A stretch of 36,841 nucleotides of DNA, from NCBI GenBank assembly GCA_005778215.1, contig SXKB01000150.1, forward strand, positions 1 through 36,841, written 5' to 3'. The notes below the pieces were generated by a model that saw nothing but the letters and a program-made list of their open reading frames with translations, did not search any database and was not told the DNA's origin. Source of the stretch: Actinomycetota bacterium. Lineage in GTDB: Bacteria > Actinomycetota > Acidimicrobiia > Acidimicrobiales > Ilumatobacteraceae. Positions 23,059 to 32,090 of the stretch are shown piece after piece; the first letter of the stretch is position 1, and every line of letters starts with the position of its first letter. The position numbers and the translations under genes were made by a program.

Positions 23059-23979
23059 TCAGGCGTCGGCGCGGAGCCGCTCGATCACCGGGGCGAACGC
23101 GTCGATGTCGCGCACGGAGTAGTACGTGATGCCCCATCGGTCGCGGCAGCGGCGCAGATGGTCGGCGATCTCGTCGTGGGTGCCGACCGCCAGGAACGGC
23201 GTGGTGCGCGCATCCTCGAGGGAGAGCCCGTCGACGTCGGCCACCAGTTCGCGACGCACCGACTCCGCGTCGTCGGTGACATCGACCACCTGCACCAGCG
23301 CGTTCAACTCCACCGGTCTTTCACGACCCGCTTCGTTGGCACGGATGTGCGCCACGGTCGCGTCGAGGCGTTCGGCCTGCCAGCGCACCTCGTGGCGATG
23401 ACCGTCGGGCAGGGTCTTGCCCAACATCATCAAGCCGATGATGTCGGCATGCCGCGCGGCGTGCGCCAACGCCACCTTGCCGTTCACCCCCGCCATGATG
23501 GGCAGACGGTCCTGCAGCGACCGCTGCGTGACGACCTCGGCAAGGTGGAAGTGCTCGCCGTCGGACGTGACGGTCTCGCCGTCGAACAACCGACGCAGGA
23601 TCTCGATCGACTCGGCCAGCCGCGCCTTGCGCACCGCCGGCGGGTCGAACGGTAATCCCATCGCGGCGTACTCGGTGAACGAGTGCCCCGCCCCCATGCC
23701 CAGCTCCACGCGGCCACCGGTGAGATGGTCGAGGTTGGCGTACTCCATGGCCAGCAGCACCGGGTGGTGGAAGTCGTTGTTGATGACGAGCGGGCCCACG
23801 CGCAACCTGGTGGTGGCCTCGGCCATCGCCAGCAACGGCAGCGTGGGACCCCACCCCGGGTTGAGGTGATCGAAGGTGTGGATCACGTCGAACCCGGCCG
23901 CTTCCGCCCGACGGGCCTGGTCGCGCAACTCATCGGGGGTACCGCCACGGGCCTGGTAGCCGAATCGGAACGGGAGCAT
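23059..23979 (-). CDS. LLM-class F420-dependent oxidoreductase
   Basis: A 306-residue luciferase-like TIM barrel. FDVIHTFDHLNPGWGP, then INNDFHHPVLLAMEYANLDH, then LTGGRVELGMGAGHSFTEYA are the typical coenzyme F420-binding and substrate segments of actinobacterial LLM enzymes. They resemble the MSMEG_2516-type subgroup as I recall it. The reaction is unknown; F420 rather than FMN is inferred from the subgroup. The ATG at 23979 is fixed by TACTGT 6 nt upstream and by the family start (FRFGYQ). It is divergent from the second EamA transporter. Confidence 0.88.
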   Translation of the reverse strand: MLPFRFGYQARGGTPDELRDQARRAEAAGFDVIHTFDHLNPGWGPTLPLLAMAEATTRLRVGPLVINNDFHHPVLLAMEYANLDHLTGGRVELGMGAGHSFTEYAAMGLPFDPPAVRKARLAESIEILRRLFDGETVTSDGEHFHLAEVVTQRSLQDRLPIMAGVNGKVALAHAARHADIIGLMMLGKTLPDGHRHEVRWQAERLDATVAHIRANEAGRERPVELNALVQVVDVTDDAESVRRELVADVDGLSLEDARTTPFLAVGTHDEIADHLRRCRDRWGITYYSVRDIDAFAPVIERLRADA

Positions 23980-23985
23980 CCCCCG

Positions 23986-23991
23986 ACAGTA
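23986..23991 (-). promoter_or_regulatory. -10 element TACTGT of the LLM oxidoreductase gene
   Basis: TACTGT on the minus strand ends 6 nt before the ATG at 23979, ruling out an Arg-rich upstream in-frame extension. Confidence 0.6.
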
Positions 23992-24036
23992 GAACGCCTT
24001 GTCCGAAATCCGCTCGCGGCGCAGCGGCAGCCGCCG

Positions 24037-24042
24037 TAGCCT
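24037..24042 (+). promoter_or_regulatory. -10 element TAGCCT of the second EamA gene
   Basis: TAGCCT ends 8 nt before the GTG at 24051 and supports this start over the ATG 36 nt downstream. Confidence 0.5.
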
Positions 24043-24050
24043 CGACATCC

Positions 24051-24944
24051 GTGTCCACCACTGTCGCCGCACCGTCCACCTCGCACATGACGACGACGGA
24101 CTGGGCTCGCTGGGCAGTGCCCGGCGCGGTGTGGGGCACGTCGTTCTTCTTCATCGCCGAAGCACTCGAGGCGTTCCCGGCCGCGCTCATCACGCCGATG
24201 CGCGTCCTGTTCGGGTTCCTCACGCTCGCCTGCTTCCCGGCGGCCCGCAACGGTCGAATCGAGAAGGTCGACCGCCCGCGAGTGGCGCTGCTGGGTGTGA
24301 TCTGGATGGCCATCCCGTTGTCGTTGTTCCCGTTCGCCGAGCAGCACGTGTCGTCGTCGGTGACCGGCATGCTCAACGGCGCGACACCCATCTTCGTCAC
24401 GGCCGTCGCAGCGTTCATGGCCCGACGTCTCCCCCGCCGTCAGGCCATCGTCGGCCTCACGATCGGGTTCCTCGGCGTGGTGCTCATCGCGTTGCCGTCG
24501 GGCGGCGGCGACAACTCGTGGTTCGGCATCGGCCTCATCTTCATCGCGCTCGTGTTCTACGGCTTCGCCCTCAACGTGGCCGTGCCGCTGCAGCAGAAGT
24601 ACGGCAGCATCCCGCTGATGTGGCGGGTACAGGGGGTGGCCTTCCTCCTCACCGCGCCGTTCGCCGTGCCGACGCTCGACGACGTGGAGTTCACCTGGAG
24701 TGCGTTCGGCGCAATGCTGGCGCTCGGCACCCTCGGTACCGCCCTCGCATACGTCACCATGGCGGCCAACGCCGGTCGGTTGGGCAGCAGTCGTGCGTCG
24801 GCGAGCGTGTACCTCATCCCCGTGGTGTCGTTGCTGTTGGGCGCGTTCGTGCGGCACGAGTCGGTGCAGGTGCTGTCGATCGCCGGGTGTGCGGTGGCGT
24901 TGGTGGGCGCCTACCTGGCCACCAGTACCCGCCAGTACCTGTGA
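24051..24944 (+). CDS. EamA/DMT-family transporter
   Basis: A 297-residue inner-membrane protein with ten predicted helices in two EamA repeats (about residues 20-145 and 160-290). WAVPGAVWGTSFFFIAEALE is the classic first-helix motif, and AYVTMAANAGRLGSSRASAS lies in the second repeat. The substrate is unknown. It is not closely similar to the RhtA-like transporter at 6452 beyond the fold. The -10 at 24037 suggests initiation at GTG 24051 (VSTTVAAPSTS); an ATG at 24087 is also possible. Confidence 0.87.
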   Translation: MSTTVAAPSTSHMTTTDWARWAVPGAVWGTSFFFIAEALEAFPAALITPMRVLFGFLTLACFPAARNGRIEKVDRPRVALLGVIWMAIPLSLFPFAEQHVSSSVTGMLNGATPIFVTAVAAFMARRLPRRQAIVGLTIGFLGVVLIALPSGGGDNSWFGIGLIFIALVFYGFALNVAVPLQQKYGSIPLMWRVQGVAFLLTAPFAVPTLDDVEFTWSAFGAMLALGTLGTALAYVTMAANAGRLGSSRASASVYLIPVVSLLLGAFVRHESVQVLSIAGCAVALVGAYLATSTRQYL

Positions 24945-24986
24945 TCGAACTCGATTGAGCGGGCCGGTGACCTAAGGCCCTGAACA

Positions 24987-26642
24987 GTGTCGTCCCAGGT
25001 CACGCATCATGAACGCGTGGCCGACACCGCTCGTCGCACCTCACTCCGCTCGTTGGAGGAACTCGCCATTGCGGCGATCGACGTGCTGCCTCGCGCCAGC
25101 GTGATGGTGTTCGATCGCGATCTCCGCTACCGCATCGTGCGGGGCGGCGCCCTCCGCGAACAGGGGGTCCTGCCCGAGCAGTTGGAGGGCCACCTCGCCG
25201 TCGAAGCCCTCGGCGCGCAACGCTTCGCGTTCTACGAGCCGATGTACCGCGCTGCACTCGACGGCGACGTCACGTTGCGCGAGATGCCGTCACTGCGCGG
25301 CGAACAGACCTTCCTCGTCCGTGTCGGGCCACTGCGCGACGCCGACGGCGAGTTGCTCGGCGGCGTGGCGATCGCAGTGGACATCACCGAGCAGAAGCAG
25401 GCGGAGCGGTGGCTCACCACCTTGGTGGACGGGGCACCCGACGCGGCGGTGGTCGCCGACGACCACGGTGTCATCGTGCTGGTGAACGAGCAGACGGTGT
25501 CGATGTTCGGCTACACCGCCGATGAACTCGTCGGCAAGAACGTGGACGAACTCGTGCCGGCCGAGCTTCGTCCGAGGCACGCCGAGCTGCGCAACGAACT
25601 CACCGCGTCCGATGGTTGGTCACGCTCGACGATCGACGTGACGGCATGCCGCAAGGACAACACCACGTTCCCCGCAGAGGTGTCGTTGAGCGTGTTGCGG
25701 ATGGGCACGAGCCGATTGGTCTACGCAGCGGTGCGCGACATCTCGCAACGACTGCATCTGGAGGAGGAGTCGGCGTTCCTCGCCGCTGTGGTGCGCGAGA
25801 GCGACGACGCCATCATCGGAGGTTCCATCGACGGCCTGATCGTGAGTTGGAACCTCGGCGCCGAACGTCTCTACGGCTACCGCGCCGATGAGGCGATCGG
25901 TTGCTCCGCCACGATCCTGTCGCCTGACCCCGACTCCGACGAGATCCTCGACATCGTGCGGCGTGTGCGAGCCGGCGAACGGGTGAAGGTCACCGAGACG
26001 ACGCGACGGCGCAAGGACGGATCCATCGTCGAAGTGGCGTTGTCGGTGTCGCCGGTGTCCGATGCACGTGGACGAGTGGTGGGTCTCTCCACCATTGCCC
26101 GCGACATCAGCGAACAGCATCGTTACCAGCGCCTGTTGAAGGACCTCGCCGAGCACGACGCACTCACGGGTGCGTTGAACGTGCGACGGCTCGACGCTGC
26201 GCTGGCCGAGCAGACGGCGTTGTGCCGACGTCACGGCGAGCACGCCGTACTGCTCAGCCTGGACCTCGACGACTTCAAGCACATCAACGACACCTTCGGC
26301 CACCATGCGGGCGACGTCGCCCTGAAGGACCTCGTCGCCACCGTGACCCCCCGCCTCCGTTCGAGCGACGTGTTCGCACGCATCGGCGGCGACGAGTTCG
26401 TGGCGCTGCTGCGGCACACCGACCTTGCCGCCGGCAGAGCGATCGCCGAGGACCTGCGGAGCCGCGTCGCCGAAGTGACCGTCGAGGGATCGGAGGGCGA
26501 GCTGCACCTGGCCGTGAGCATCGGCGTGGTGGCCATCGACGACTGCGCCGATGGCGAGGAGGCTCGTTCGCTCGCCGACGCAGCGCTGTACGCGGAGAAG
26601 GCGTCCCGCCACGAGCTCCCGCGTCGTCCGCCCGTGCGTTGA
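24987..26642 (+). CDS. PAS-PAS-PAS-GGDEF diguanylate cyclase
   Basis: A 551-residue soluble sensor. Three PAS-like domains are visible: residues about 30-130 (ASVMVFDRDLRYRIVRGGAL to AVDITEQKQAE), 138-250 (APDAAVVADDHGVIVLVNEQ) and 262-378 (SDDAIIGGSIDGLIVSWNLG). A GGDEF domain follows at about 388-545. The active site is RIGGDEF (GGDEF at 467-471), so it should make cyclic di-GMP. RSSD five residues before it (458-461) is an intact inhibitory I-site, giving product feedback. No EAL domain is present. There are no transmembrane segments, so the signal is cytoplasmic; no heme- or flavin-binding residues can be asserted. The start is GTG at 24987, with TAAGGC 8 nt upstream, one base off the local -10. 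Confidence 0.93.
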   Translation: MSSQVTHHERVADTARRTSLRSLEELAIAAIDVLPRASVMVFDRDLRYRIVRGGALREQGVLPEQLEGHLAVEALGAQRFAFYEPMYRAALDGDVTLREMPSLRGEQTFLVRVGPLRDADGELLGGVAIAVDITEQKQAERWLTTLVDGAPDAAVVADDHGVIVLVNEQTVSMFGYTADELVGKNVDELVPAELRPRHAELRNELTASDGWSRSTIDVTACRKDNTTFPAEVSLSVLRMGTSRLVYAAVRDISQRLHLEEESAFLAAVVRESDDAIIGGSIDGLIVSWNLGAERLYGYRADEAIGCSATILSPDPDSDEILDIVRRVRAGERVKVTETTRRRKDGSIVEVALSVSPVSDARGRVVGLSTIARDISEQHRYQRLLKDLAEHDALTGALNVRRLDAALAEQTALCRRHGEHAVLLSLDLDDFKHINDTFGHHAGDVALKDLVATVTPRLRSSDVFARIGGDEFVALLRHTDLAAGRAIAEDLRSRVAEVTVEGSEGELHLAVSIGVVAIDDCADGEEARSLADAALYAEKASRHELPRRPPVR

Positions 26643-26644
26643 CG

Positions 26645-29600
26645 TCAGCGGAAGTCGCGACTGGCGGTGCTGGCCGGCACCGCCAACGCGGTGAGTTCCT
26701 CGGCCACGATGTTGATGACACCTTCGGCGCGTTCGAGGCGGCCGCGCACCAGCAGTGCGGCGGCACCACGCGCCACCGTGCGATACCTCGCCCAGCACCC
26801 CTTCGACACCACCACGTTGATGAGCCCGGTCTCGTCCTCGAGGTTCATGAACGTGGTGCCCTGCGCGGTCATCGGCCGCTGCCGGTGGGTGACCACGCCC
26901 GCCACCAGCACCCGGGTGCGCGGCTCACAGTGCCACAGCCCGGCCGAGGTGACCACCCCGTGCGCGGCCAGTTGGTCGCGCAGGAACTGCGTGGGATGCC
27001 CGTTCGGCGCCACGCCGGTGGCCCACAGGTCGGCGACGGCAGTCTCCACCGGATCCATGCCCGGCAGCCGCGGTGCCTGCTGCCCCACCACCACCCCCTC
27101 CACCCGGTCGGGGCCCGACTGCACGGCGGCACCGACCGCCCACAGCGCGGCCCGACGTTCCAGCCCGAGGCATTCCTCGAACGCACCCGCGGTGGCCAAC
27201 GCTTCGAGCTGGGCGAGGTCGAGCTCGGGCACCCGGCGCACGAGATCCTCCAGCGATGCGTACGGGCGACCGGTTGCGATGCGCTCGGCGAGTTCCTTGC
27301 CGATGCCGCGCACGCTCTGCAGCCCCAGCCGCACCGCCACTCCGCCCACGCTGTCGTCGCACGGTTCGAGCGTGGCCGCGGCCAGGGATCCGTTGAGATC
27401 GGGTGAGCGCACCACCACCCCGTGCCGGCGCGCGTCCTGACACAGCGTGTGCGGGCTCCAGAACCCCATCGGCTGCGCGTTGAGCAGCGCTGCGCAGAAC
27501 GCCGCCGGTTCGTGGAACTTGATCCACGACGACGCGTACACCAGGTAGCTGAACGACACCGAGTGGCTCTCGGGGAAGCCGTAGTTCGCGAACGCCGCCA
27601 TCTTCACGAAGATCTCCTCGGCCACCTCGCCGGTGATGCCACGCTCGGCCATCCCGTCGAACAACCGCTGCTTCAACCGCTCCATCCGTGCCCGGCTGCG
27701 CTTCGACCCCATCGCCTGGCGCAACTGGTCGGCCTCGGCAGGTGTGAACCCGGCGACGTCGATGGCCATCTGCATCAACTGCTCCTGGAACAACGGCACA
27801 CCGAGGGTCTTGCCCAGGGAGTTCTCGAGCAGCGGATGCAGATAGGTGATCGGCTCCTGTCCGTTGCGGCGACGGATGTAGGGATGCACCGACCCGCCCT
27901 GAATGGGACCGGGGCGGATGAGCGCGACCTCCACCACCAGGTCGTAGAACCGGCGCGGCTTCAGCCGGGGCAGGGTGGCCATCTGCGCTCGCGACTCGAT
28001 CTGGAAGACGCCCCCCGTGTCGGCCCGGCAGAGCATGGCGTACACGTCGTCCTCCTGCGGGATGGTGGCGAGGTCGACCTCGTAGCCGCGGTGCTCGCGG
28101 ATGAGGTCGACCGCGTAGTGCAACGCGCTGAGCATGCCCAGGCCGAGCAGGTCGAACTTCACCAGGCCGGCGGCGGCGCAGTCGTCCTTGTCCCACTGCA
28201 GCACGCTGCGCCGATCCATGCGCCCCCACTCCACCGGGCACACCTCGATGACCGGCCGGTCGCAGATGACCATGCCGCCCGAGTGGATACCGAGGTGCCG
28301 TGGCGCGTCCTCGATCTCGGCCGCCAGTTCGAGCACGGCCTCGGGCCCGTCGTGGTCGGGCATCGACGCCGTGGTGGCCACCGTGCCCCACGCGTCCATC
28401 TGTTTGCTCCACGCATCCTGCTGGCCGGTGGCGTAACCGAGCGCCTTCGCCATGTCGCGCACCGACGAACGGGCTCGATACGTGATGACGTTGGCCACCT
28501 GCGCGGTGTGGTGGCGGCCGTAGCGCTCGTACACGTACTGGATGACCTCTTCACGACGATCGCTCTCGATGTCGAGGTCGATGTCGGGCGGGCCGTCGCG
28601 CTCGGTGGACAGGAACCGTTCGAACAGCAGCCCGAGCGACACGGCGTCGGCCTTGGTGATGCCGAGTGCGTAGCAGGCGGCGCTGTTGGCGGCGCTGCCC
28701 CGCCCCTGGCAGTAGATGTCGGCGCGGTTGCAGAACTCGACGATGTCCCACACGACGAGGAAGTAGCCGGCGAACCCGAGGTGCTCGATGACGTCGAGTT
28801 CGTGGTCGATGGTGCGCCATGCCCGCGCCCGCAGCGACAGGTCCTCGTGCGGCGCGGGCCGTTCGCCGTAGCGACGCCGACCGCCGGCCTCCACCAGCAC
28901 GCGTAGGTACTGCATCTCGCTGAGCGGGGCACCGTCGGGGCCGGGCGGGCACGGGTACGGCGGCAGGCTGGGCGCCACCAACGACAGGTCGAACGCCGCC
29001 GCCCGTCCCACTTCGGCCGCGAGTTCCACCACGCCGGGATAGCGGGCGAACCGCCGCGCCTGTTCGCCACCGCTGCGCAGGTGGGCACCGGCCGACGCCG
29101 GCAACCACGGATCGAGTTCGTCGAGACTGCGTCGCGCCCGCACCGCCGCCACCGCCGTGGCCAAGCGGCGCTGCGCCGGCGTGGCGTAGTGCACGTTGTT
29201 GGTGGCCACCACCCCCACGTCGTGCCGTGCCGCCAGTTCGGCCAGGGCGTCGTTGCGCACGGAGTCCATCGGGTGGCCGTGGTCCCACAACTCCACCAAC
29301 ACCCGGTCGCGGCCGAACAGGTCGACGAGGTGTCGCAACTCGCGCCCTGCTGCCGCGGGCCCTTCGGCCACCAGCGCGGCCGGCACCGCGCCCTTGCGGC
29401 AACCGGTGAGCACCCAGCCGTGACCGCGCACGGCATCGGCGATGTCGAGCAGCCCGAACTGCGGCACCCCCTTCTCGCCGGCGAGGTGGCCGAGGCTCAA
29501 CGCGCGGGCGAGCCGTGCGTACCCGGTGGGGCCGTCGGCCAGCACCACCAGGTGCTGGCCGTGGGGGTCGGGGGCGTGCGTGTCGGGCAGCATGCCGGTG

Positions 29601-30061
29601 GCCACCTGCTGCTGGGTGTCGGCCTCGGTGCGCGCTCGCCGGCCGGTGACACCCGGGGTGAGGGTGATCTCGGTGCCGAACACGGTGGGCAGCCCCACGG
29701 CTCGCGCCGCCTCGGCGAAGCGCACGATGCCGTAGAACCCGTCGTGGTCGGTGAGCGCCAACGCCTCCAGGCCCAGGCGTGCCGCTTCCTCCACCAACTG
29801 TTCGGGGTGCGACGCCCCGTCGAGGACCGAGAAGTTGCTGTGGCAGTGCAACTCGGCGTACGGCACGTGCACCGGGTCGGGCCGCCAGTGCGGCTGGGTG
29901 ATGTCGGGATCGGGCTCGTACGGCTGGCGTTTGCGCCCCCACGCCGGCCCGTCACCGCCGGCGTTCCACGACGGCGAACCGGGGGCGCGCCCGTCCTTGC
30001 CTCGTCCGGACAGAAGTCGTTCGACCTCCGACCACGGCATCGACGGATTGTTGAACCCCAT
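26645..30061 (-). CDS. dnaE2: Error-prone DNA polymerase DnaE2
   Basis: A 1138-residue family C polymerase used for translesion synthesis in the SOS response with ImuA' and ImuB. The N-terminus MGFNNPSMPWSEVERLLSGR is the usual DnaE2 start. The PHP domain has HCHSNFS (residues 72-78) and LTDHD. The polymerase aspartates are in PDIDLDIE (about residue 491-498), with a third Asp in KFDLLGLGML. A helix-hairpin-helix region and an OB fold (VLVAGVVTHRQRPMTAQGTT) close the protein. The length and the lack of the C-terminal tau-binding extension of DnaE1 fit DnaE2. A LexA box at 30079-30094 and a -10 at 30073-30078 precede it. It is transcribed towards the GGDEF gene, with a 2-bp gap at its end. Confidence 0.96.
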   Translation of the reverse strand: MGFNNPSMPWSEVERLLSGRGKDGRAPGSPSWNAGGDGPAWGRKRQPYEPDPDITQPHWRPDPVHVPYAELHCHSNFSVLDGASHPEQLVEEAARLGLEALALTDHDGFYGIVRFAEAARAVGLPTVFGTEITLTPGVTGRRARTEADTQQQVATGMLPDTHAPDPHGQHLVVLADGPTGYARLARALSLGHLAGEKGVPQFGLLDIADAVRGHGWVLTGCRKGAVPAALVAEGPAAAGRELRHLVDLFGRDRVLVELWDHGHPMDSVRNDALAELAARHDVGVVATNNVHYATPAQRRLATAVAAVRARRSLDELDPWLPASAGAHLRSGGEQARRFARYPGVVELAAEVGRAAAFDLSLVAPSLPPYPCPPGPDGAPLSEMQYLRVLVEAGGRRRYGERPAPHEDLSLRARAWRTIDHELDVIEHLGFAGYFLVVWDIVEFCNRADIYCQGRGSAANSAACYALGITKADAVSLGLLFERFLSTERDGPPDIDLDIESDRREEVIQYVYERYGRHHTAQVANVITYRARSSVRDMAKALGYATGQQDAWSKQMDAWGTVATTASMPDHDGPEAVLELAAEIEDAPRHLGIHSGGMVICDRPVIEVCPVEWGRMDRRSVLQWDKDDCAAAGLVKFDLLGLGMLSALHYAVDLIREHRGYEVDLATIPQEDDVYAMLCRADTGGVFQIESRAQMATLPRLKPRRFYDLVVEVALIRPGPIQGGSVHPYIRRRNGQEPITYLHPLLENSLGKTLGVPLFQEQLMQMAIDVAGFTPAEADQLRQAMGSKRSRARMERLKQRLFDGMAERGITGEVAEEIFVKMAAFANYGFPESHSVSFSYLVYASSWIKFHEPAAFCAALLNAQPMGFWSPHTLCQDARRHGVVVRSPDLNGSLAAATLEPCDDSVGGVAVRLGLQSVRGIGKELAERIATGRPYASLEDLVRRVPELDLAQLEALATAGAFEECLGLERRAALWAVGAAVQSGPDRVEGVVVGQQAPRLPGMDPVETAVADLWATGVAPNGHPTQFLRDQLAAHGVVTSAGLWHCEPRTRVLVAGVVTHRQRPMTAQGTTFMNLEDETGLINVVVSKGCWARYRTVARGAAALLVRGRLERAEGVINIVAEELTALAVPASTASRDFR

Positions 30062-30072
30062 GGGAGTTCGCG

Positions 30073-30078
30073 ACGATA
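30073..30078 (-). promoter_or_regulatory. -10 element TATCGT of dnaE2
   Basis: TATCGT directly follows the LexA box in the direction of transcription and ends 11 nt before the ATG, giving a predicted leader of only a few nucleotides. Confidence 0.55.
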
Positions 30079-30094
30079 TCGAACACCTGTTCGA
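30079..30094. promoter_or_regulatory. LexA (SOS) box of dnaE2
   Basis: TCGAACACCTGTTCGA is a perfect match to the actinobacterial LexA palindrome TCGAAC-N4-GTTCGA. It lies between the expected -35 and -10, so bound LexA would block RNA polymerase until DNA damage triggers LexA self-cleavage. Confidence 0.9.
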
Positions 30095-30123
30095 CCCGCA
30101 AGAGGTCGATCACATCGCCCGGA

Positions 30124-31107
30124 TCAGGGGGTCCAGCGGTATCGCACGTCGGGGCAACGTTCCTCGTTGCCCTGGCCGTCGGTGAACTCCTCGGCCACGA
30201 ACCCGTGCCGCTCGTAGAAGCGCCGCGCGGCGCCGTTCGACTGGAACGCCCACAACTGCAACCCCTCGGCGCCACGCCGCTTGGCCAACTCCATGAACCG
30301 ATCGCCGAGGCCGCGGCCCATCCACGACGGGTCGAGATAGAGGTGCTCGATCCACGAACCGTCGCGGTCGTGCGACAGCACCAGGAACCCGGTGATCACG
30401 CCGTCGAGGTCGGCCACCCACATGTCGGTGTGCCCCACCACCTCGTCGGCCATCCACCGTCGCATCGAGGCCAGGTCGTGCACGATGGGCACCTCGGGCA
30501 GGCCGAACAGCCGTGACCGCACGTACACGTGCACGCATTCGCGGGACTCGTTGGTGCGGGCCGTGCGCAGGGAGGGCTCGCCGGGCTGCAGGGCACGCAG
30601 CGCACCCTCGAGGCCCGGTTCGGTGGTGGCGATGGCCTGGTGCCACTGGAACCAGCGCACCTCCTGGCTCTCGGCCGGCGGCGGGGTGGGCGGCACGTGC
30701 GGCGCTTCCACCAGGTAGCGCACGTCGAGATGGGTGTGCTTGCGCGGCCCCGGGTGCACGTCGACGTGCACGAGCACCGGCCCACCCTCGGGGAACGACA
30801 CCGGCAACCCGGTCTCCTCCCCCGCTTCACGCAGCGCGCCGTCCCACGGCTGTTCACCGTCGTCGACATGACCCCCCGGCTGCAGCCAGAGGCCGAGCCG
30901 TTTGTGCTGGTGGAGCAGCACACGACTGCGGTCCGTGGTCACGAGGATGGCCGAACCGGTGACGTGCACCGGGCTCGCGGTCTCCGAACAGGGCCGTTCG
31001 AGCCCCTCGTAGAGGCGCTGGAAGTCGACCATGGCCTGCCGTTCGCGGGCATCCACCGGGCGGCGGGCCGCCACGGCGGCGAGGAGGTCGAGACGGTCGT
31101 CGGGCAT
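30124..31107 (-). CDS. Nudix-GNAT fusion protein
   Basis: A 327-residue two-domain protein. Residues about 45-170 are a Nudix hydrolase with a complete box at 79-101 (GGHVDDGE, six residues, REAGEETGL). Residues about 180-327 are a GNAT acetyltransferase with the acetyl-CoA loop WMGRGLGDRF and the C-terminal NGAARRFYERHGF. The Nudix half resembles mRNA- or dNTP-cleaning enzymes preceded by a helical domain; the acceptor of the acetyltransferase is unknown. The ATG at 31107 is chosen because TACGGT ends 6 nt upstream; the frame stays open for 78 more Arg-rich codons that overlap the divergent gene. It lies just upstream of the dnaE2 LexA box but has its own promoter. Confidence 0.9.
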   Translation of the reverse strand: MPDDRLDLLAAVAARRPVDARERQAMVDFQRLYEGLERPCSETASPVHVTGSAILVTTDRSRVLLHQHKRLGLWLQPGGHVDDGEQPWDGALREAGEETGLPVSFPEGGPVLVHVDVHPGPRKHTHLDVRYLVEAPHVPPTPPPAESQEVRWFQWHQAIATTEPGLEGALRALQPGEPSLRTARTNESRECVHVYVRSRLFGLPEVPIVHDLASMRRWMADEVVGHTDMWVADLDGVITGFLVLSHDRDGSWIEHLYLDPSWMGRGLGDRFMELAKRRGAEGLQLWAFQSNGAARRFYERHGFVAEEFTDGQGNEERCPDVRYRWTP

Positions 31108-31113
31108 CACCCC

Positions 31114-31119
31114 ACCGTA
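31114..31119 (-). promoter_or_regulatory. -10 element TACGGT of the Nudix-GNAT gene
   Basis: TACGGT on the minus strand ends 6 nt before the ATG at 31107. The rest of the 166-bp divergent gap to the response regulator holds no clear second -10. Confidence 0.55.
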
Positions 31120-31273
31120 GGCCGTGTGTCGTCGACCCACGTCAGTGATCGTGCACGACATCGTCAAAATCACCGCTTCAGTCCCCTTCGGAACGCGCCG
31201 ATAGTGACTTCGAACGGTGCAGTTCCGGCAAACCGGCCGGGCTGGAGCACCCCGAGGCGGAAGAACTGCAACT

Positions 31274-32053
31274 ATGGAACCCGACGCACAACTCGCTCCC
31301 CGAGTGCTGCTGGCCGTGGGCGACCCGAACCTTCGGCGCATCGCCTCCTCTGCCCTGCGTTCACGTGGTTACTCCGTGAGCGCCACCACCGAGGAAGACG
31401 CTGCACTGACCCTCGCCCGCTCGTTCTCCCCCGACGTGGTGATGGTCGACCTCGAACTGCCCAGCCCCGAAGGCGGCAACCTGTTCGACACGATGCGCGC
31501 CCTCACCGACGCCTACATCGTCGGCATTGCATCCCCCGATGCCGACAATGCCCGCATCCGCGCCCTGCGCGCCGGCGCCGACGACGTGGTGTCCGCCGAC
31601 CTCAACCCCGACGAGCTCGCCGCCCGTTGCCAGGCGCTGCTGCGCCGGCCGCGCCAACTGCACGCCCGCTGGGATCCGATGCAGGCCTCGGTCATCAGCC
31701 TCGGTCCGCTCACGGTGGACGTGGGCCGCAAGGAGATCCGCGTGCACGACGCCGACGTGCCGGTCACGCGCATCGAGTTCGCGCTGTTCGAGCAGCTCTG
31801 CCGCCGTCCTGCCGAGGTGTGCTCGCGCACCGAGCTGCTGGAAGAGGTGTGGGGCCCGAACTGGGTGGGCGACACCCATGTGGTCGACGTGCACCTCAGC
31901 AACCTGCGCCGCAAGCTGCAGCAGCGGGCGCCCGAGCTGCGTTTCATCCACACCGTGCGCGGCGTGGGCTTCCGTCTCAGCAACGATCTGTTGCGTGCCG
32001 CCGAGCACGATCACGATCACGAGGACGACGGCCACGAGCTGATCTCGGCCTGA
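31274..32053 (+). CDS. OmpR/PhoB-type response regulator with atypical receiver domain
   Basis: A 259-residue protein: receiver domain at about residues 8-122, then a winged-helix DNA-binding domain at about 140-235. The latter has VTRIEFALFEQLCRRPAEVC, a recognition region VDVHLSNLRRKL and the wing IHTVRGVGFRLS. The phosphoacceptor Asp59 (VVMVDLELP) is present. The acidic pair is reduced to Gly16-Asp17, and the invariant Lys that follows beta-5 is Ala108 (VVSADL where VLTKPF is expected). Phosphorylation may therefore be weak or absent. The tail is His/Asp-rich (EHDHDHEDDGHE) and might bind metal. No histidine kinase is adjacent, so it is an orphan. The ATG at 31274 is the family start. Confidence 0.9.
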   Translation: MEPDAQLAPRVLLAVGDPNLRRIASSALRSRGYSVSATTEEDAALTLARSFSPDVVMVDLELPSPEGGNLFDTMRALTDAYIVGIASPDADNARIRALRAGADDVVSADLNPDELAARCQALLRRPRQLHARWDPMQASVISLGPLTVDVGRKEIRVHDADVPVTRIEFALFEQLCRRPAEVCSRTELLEEVWGPNWVGDTHVVDVHLSNLRRKLQQRAPELRFIHTVRGVGFRLSNDLLRAAEHDHDHEDDGHELISA

Positions 32054-32090
32054 GTTCGTCCACCGCCCGGGTGGCGCGATGACCCGTTTC

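Noticed and set aside
31108-31341. 78-codon N-terminal extension of the Nudix-GNAT protein
   Set aside because: It is Arg/Ser-rich, overlaps the start of the response regulator gene, and the -10 at 31114-31119 would lie inside it.
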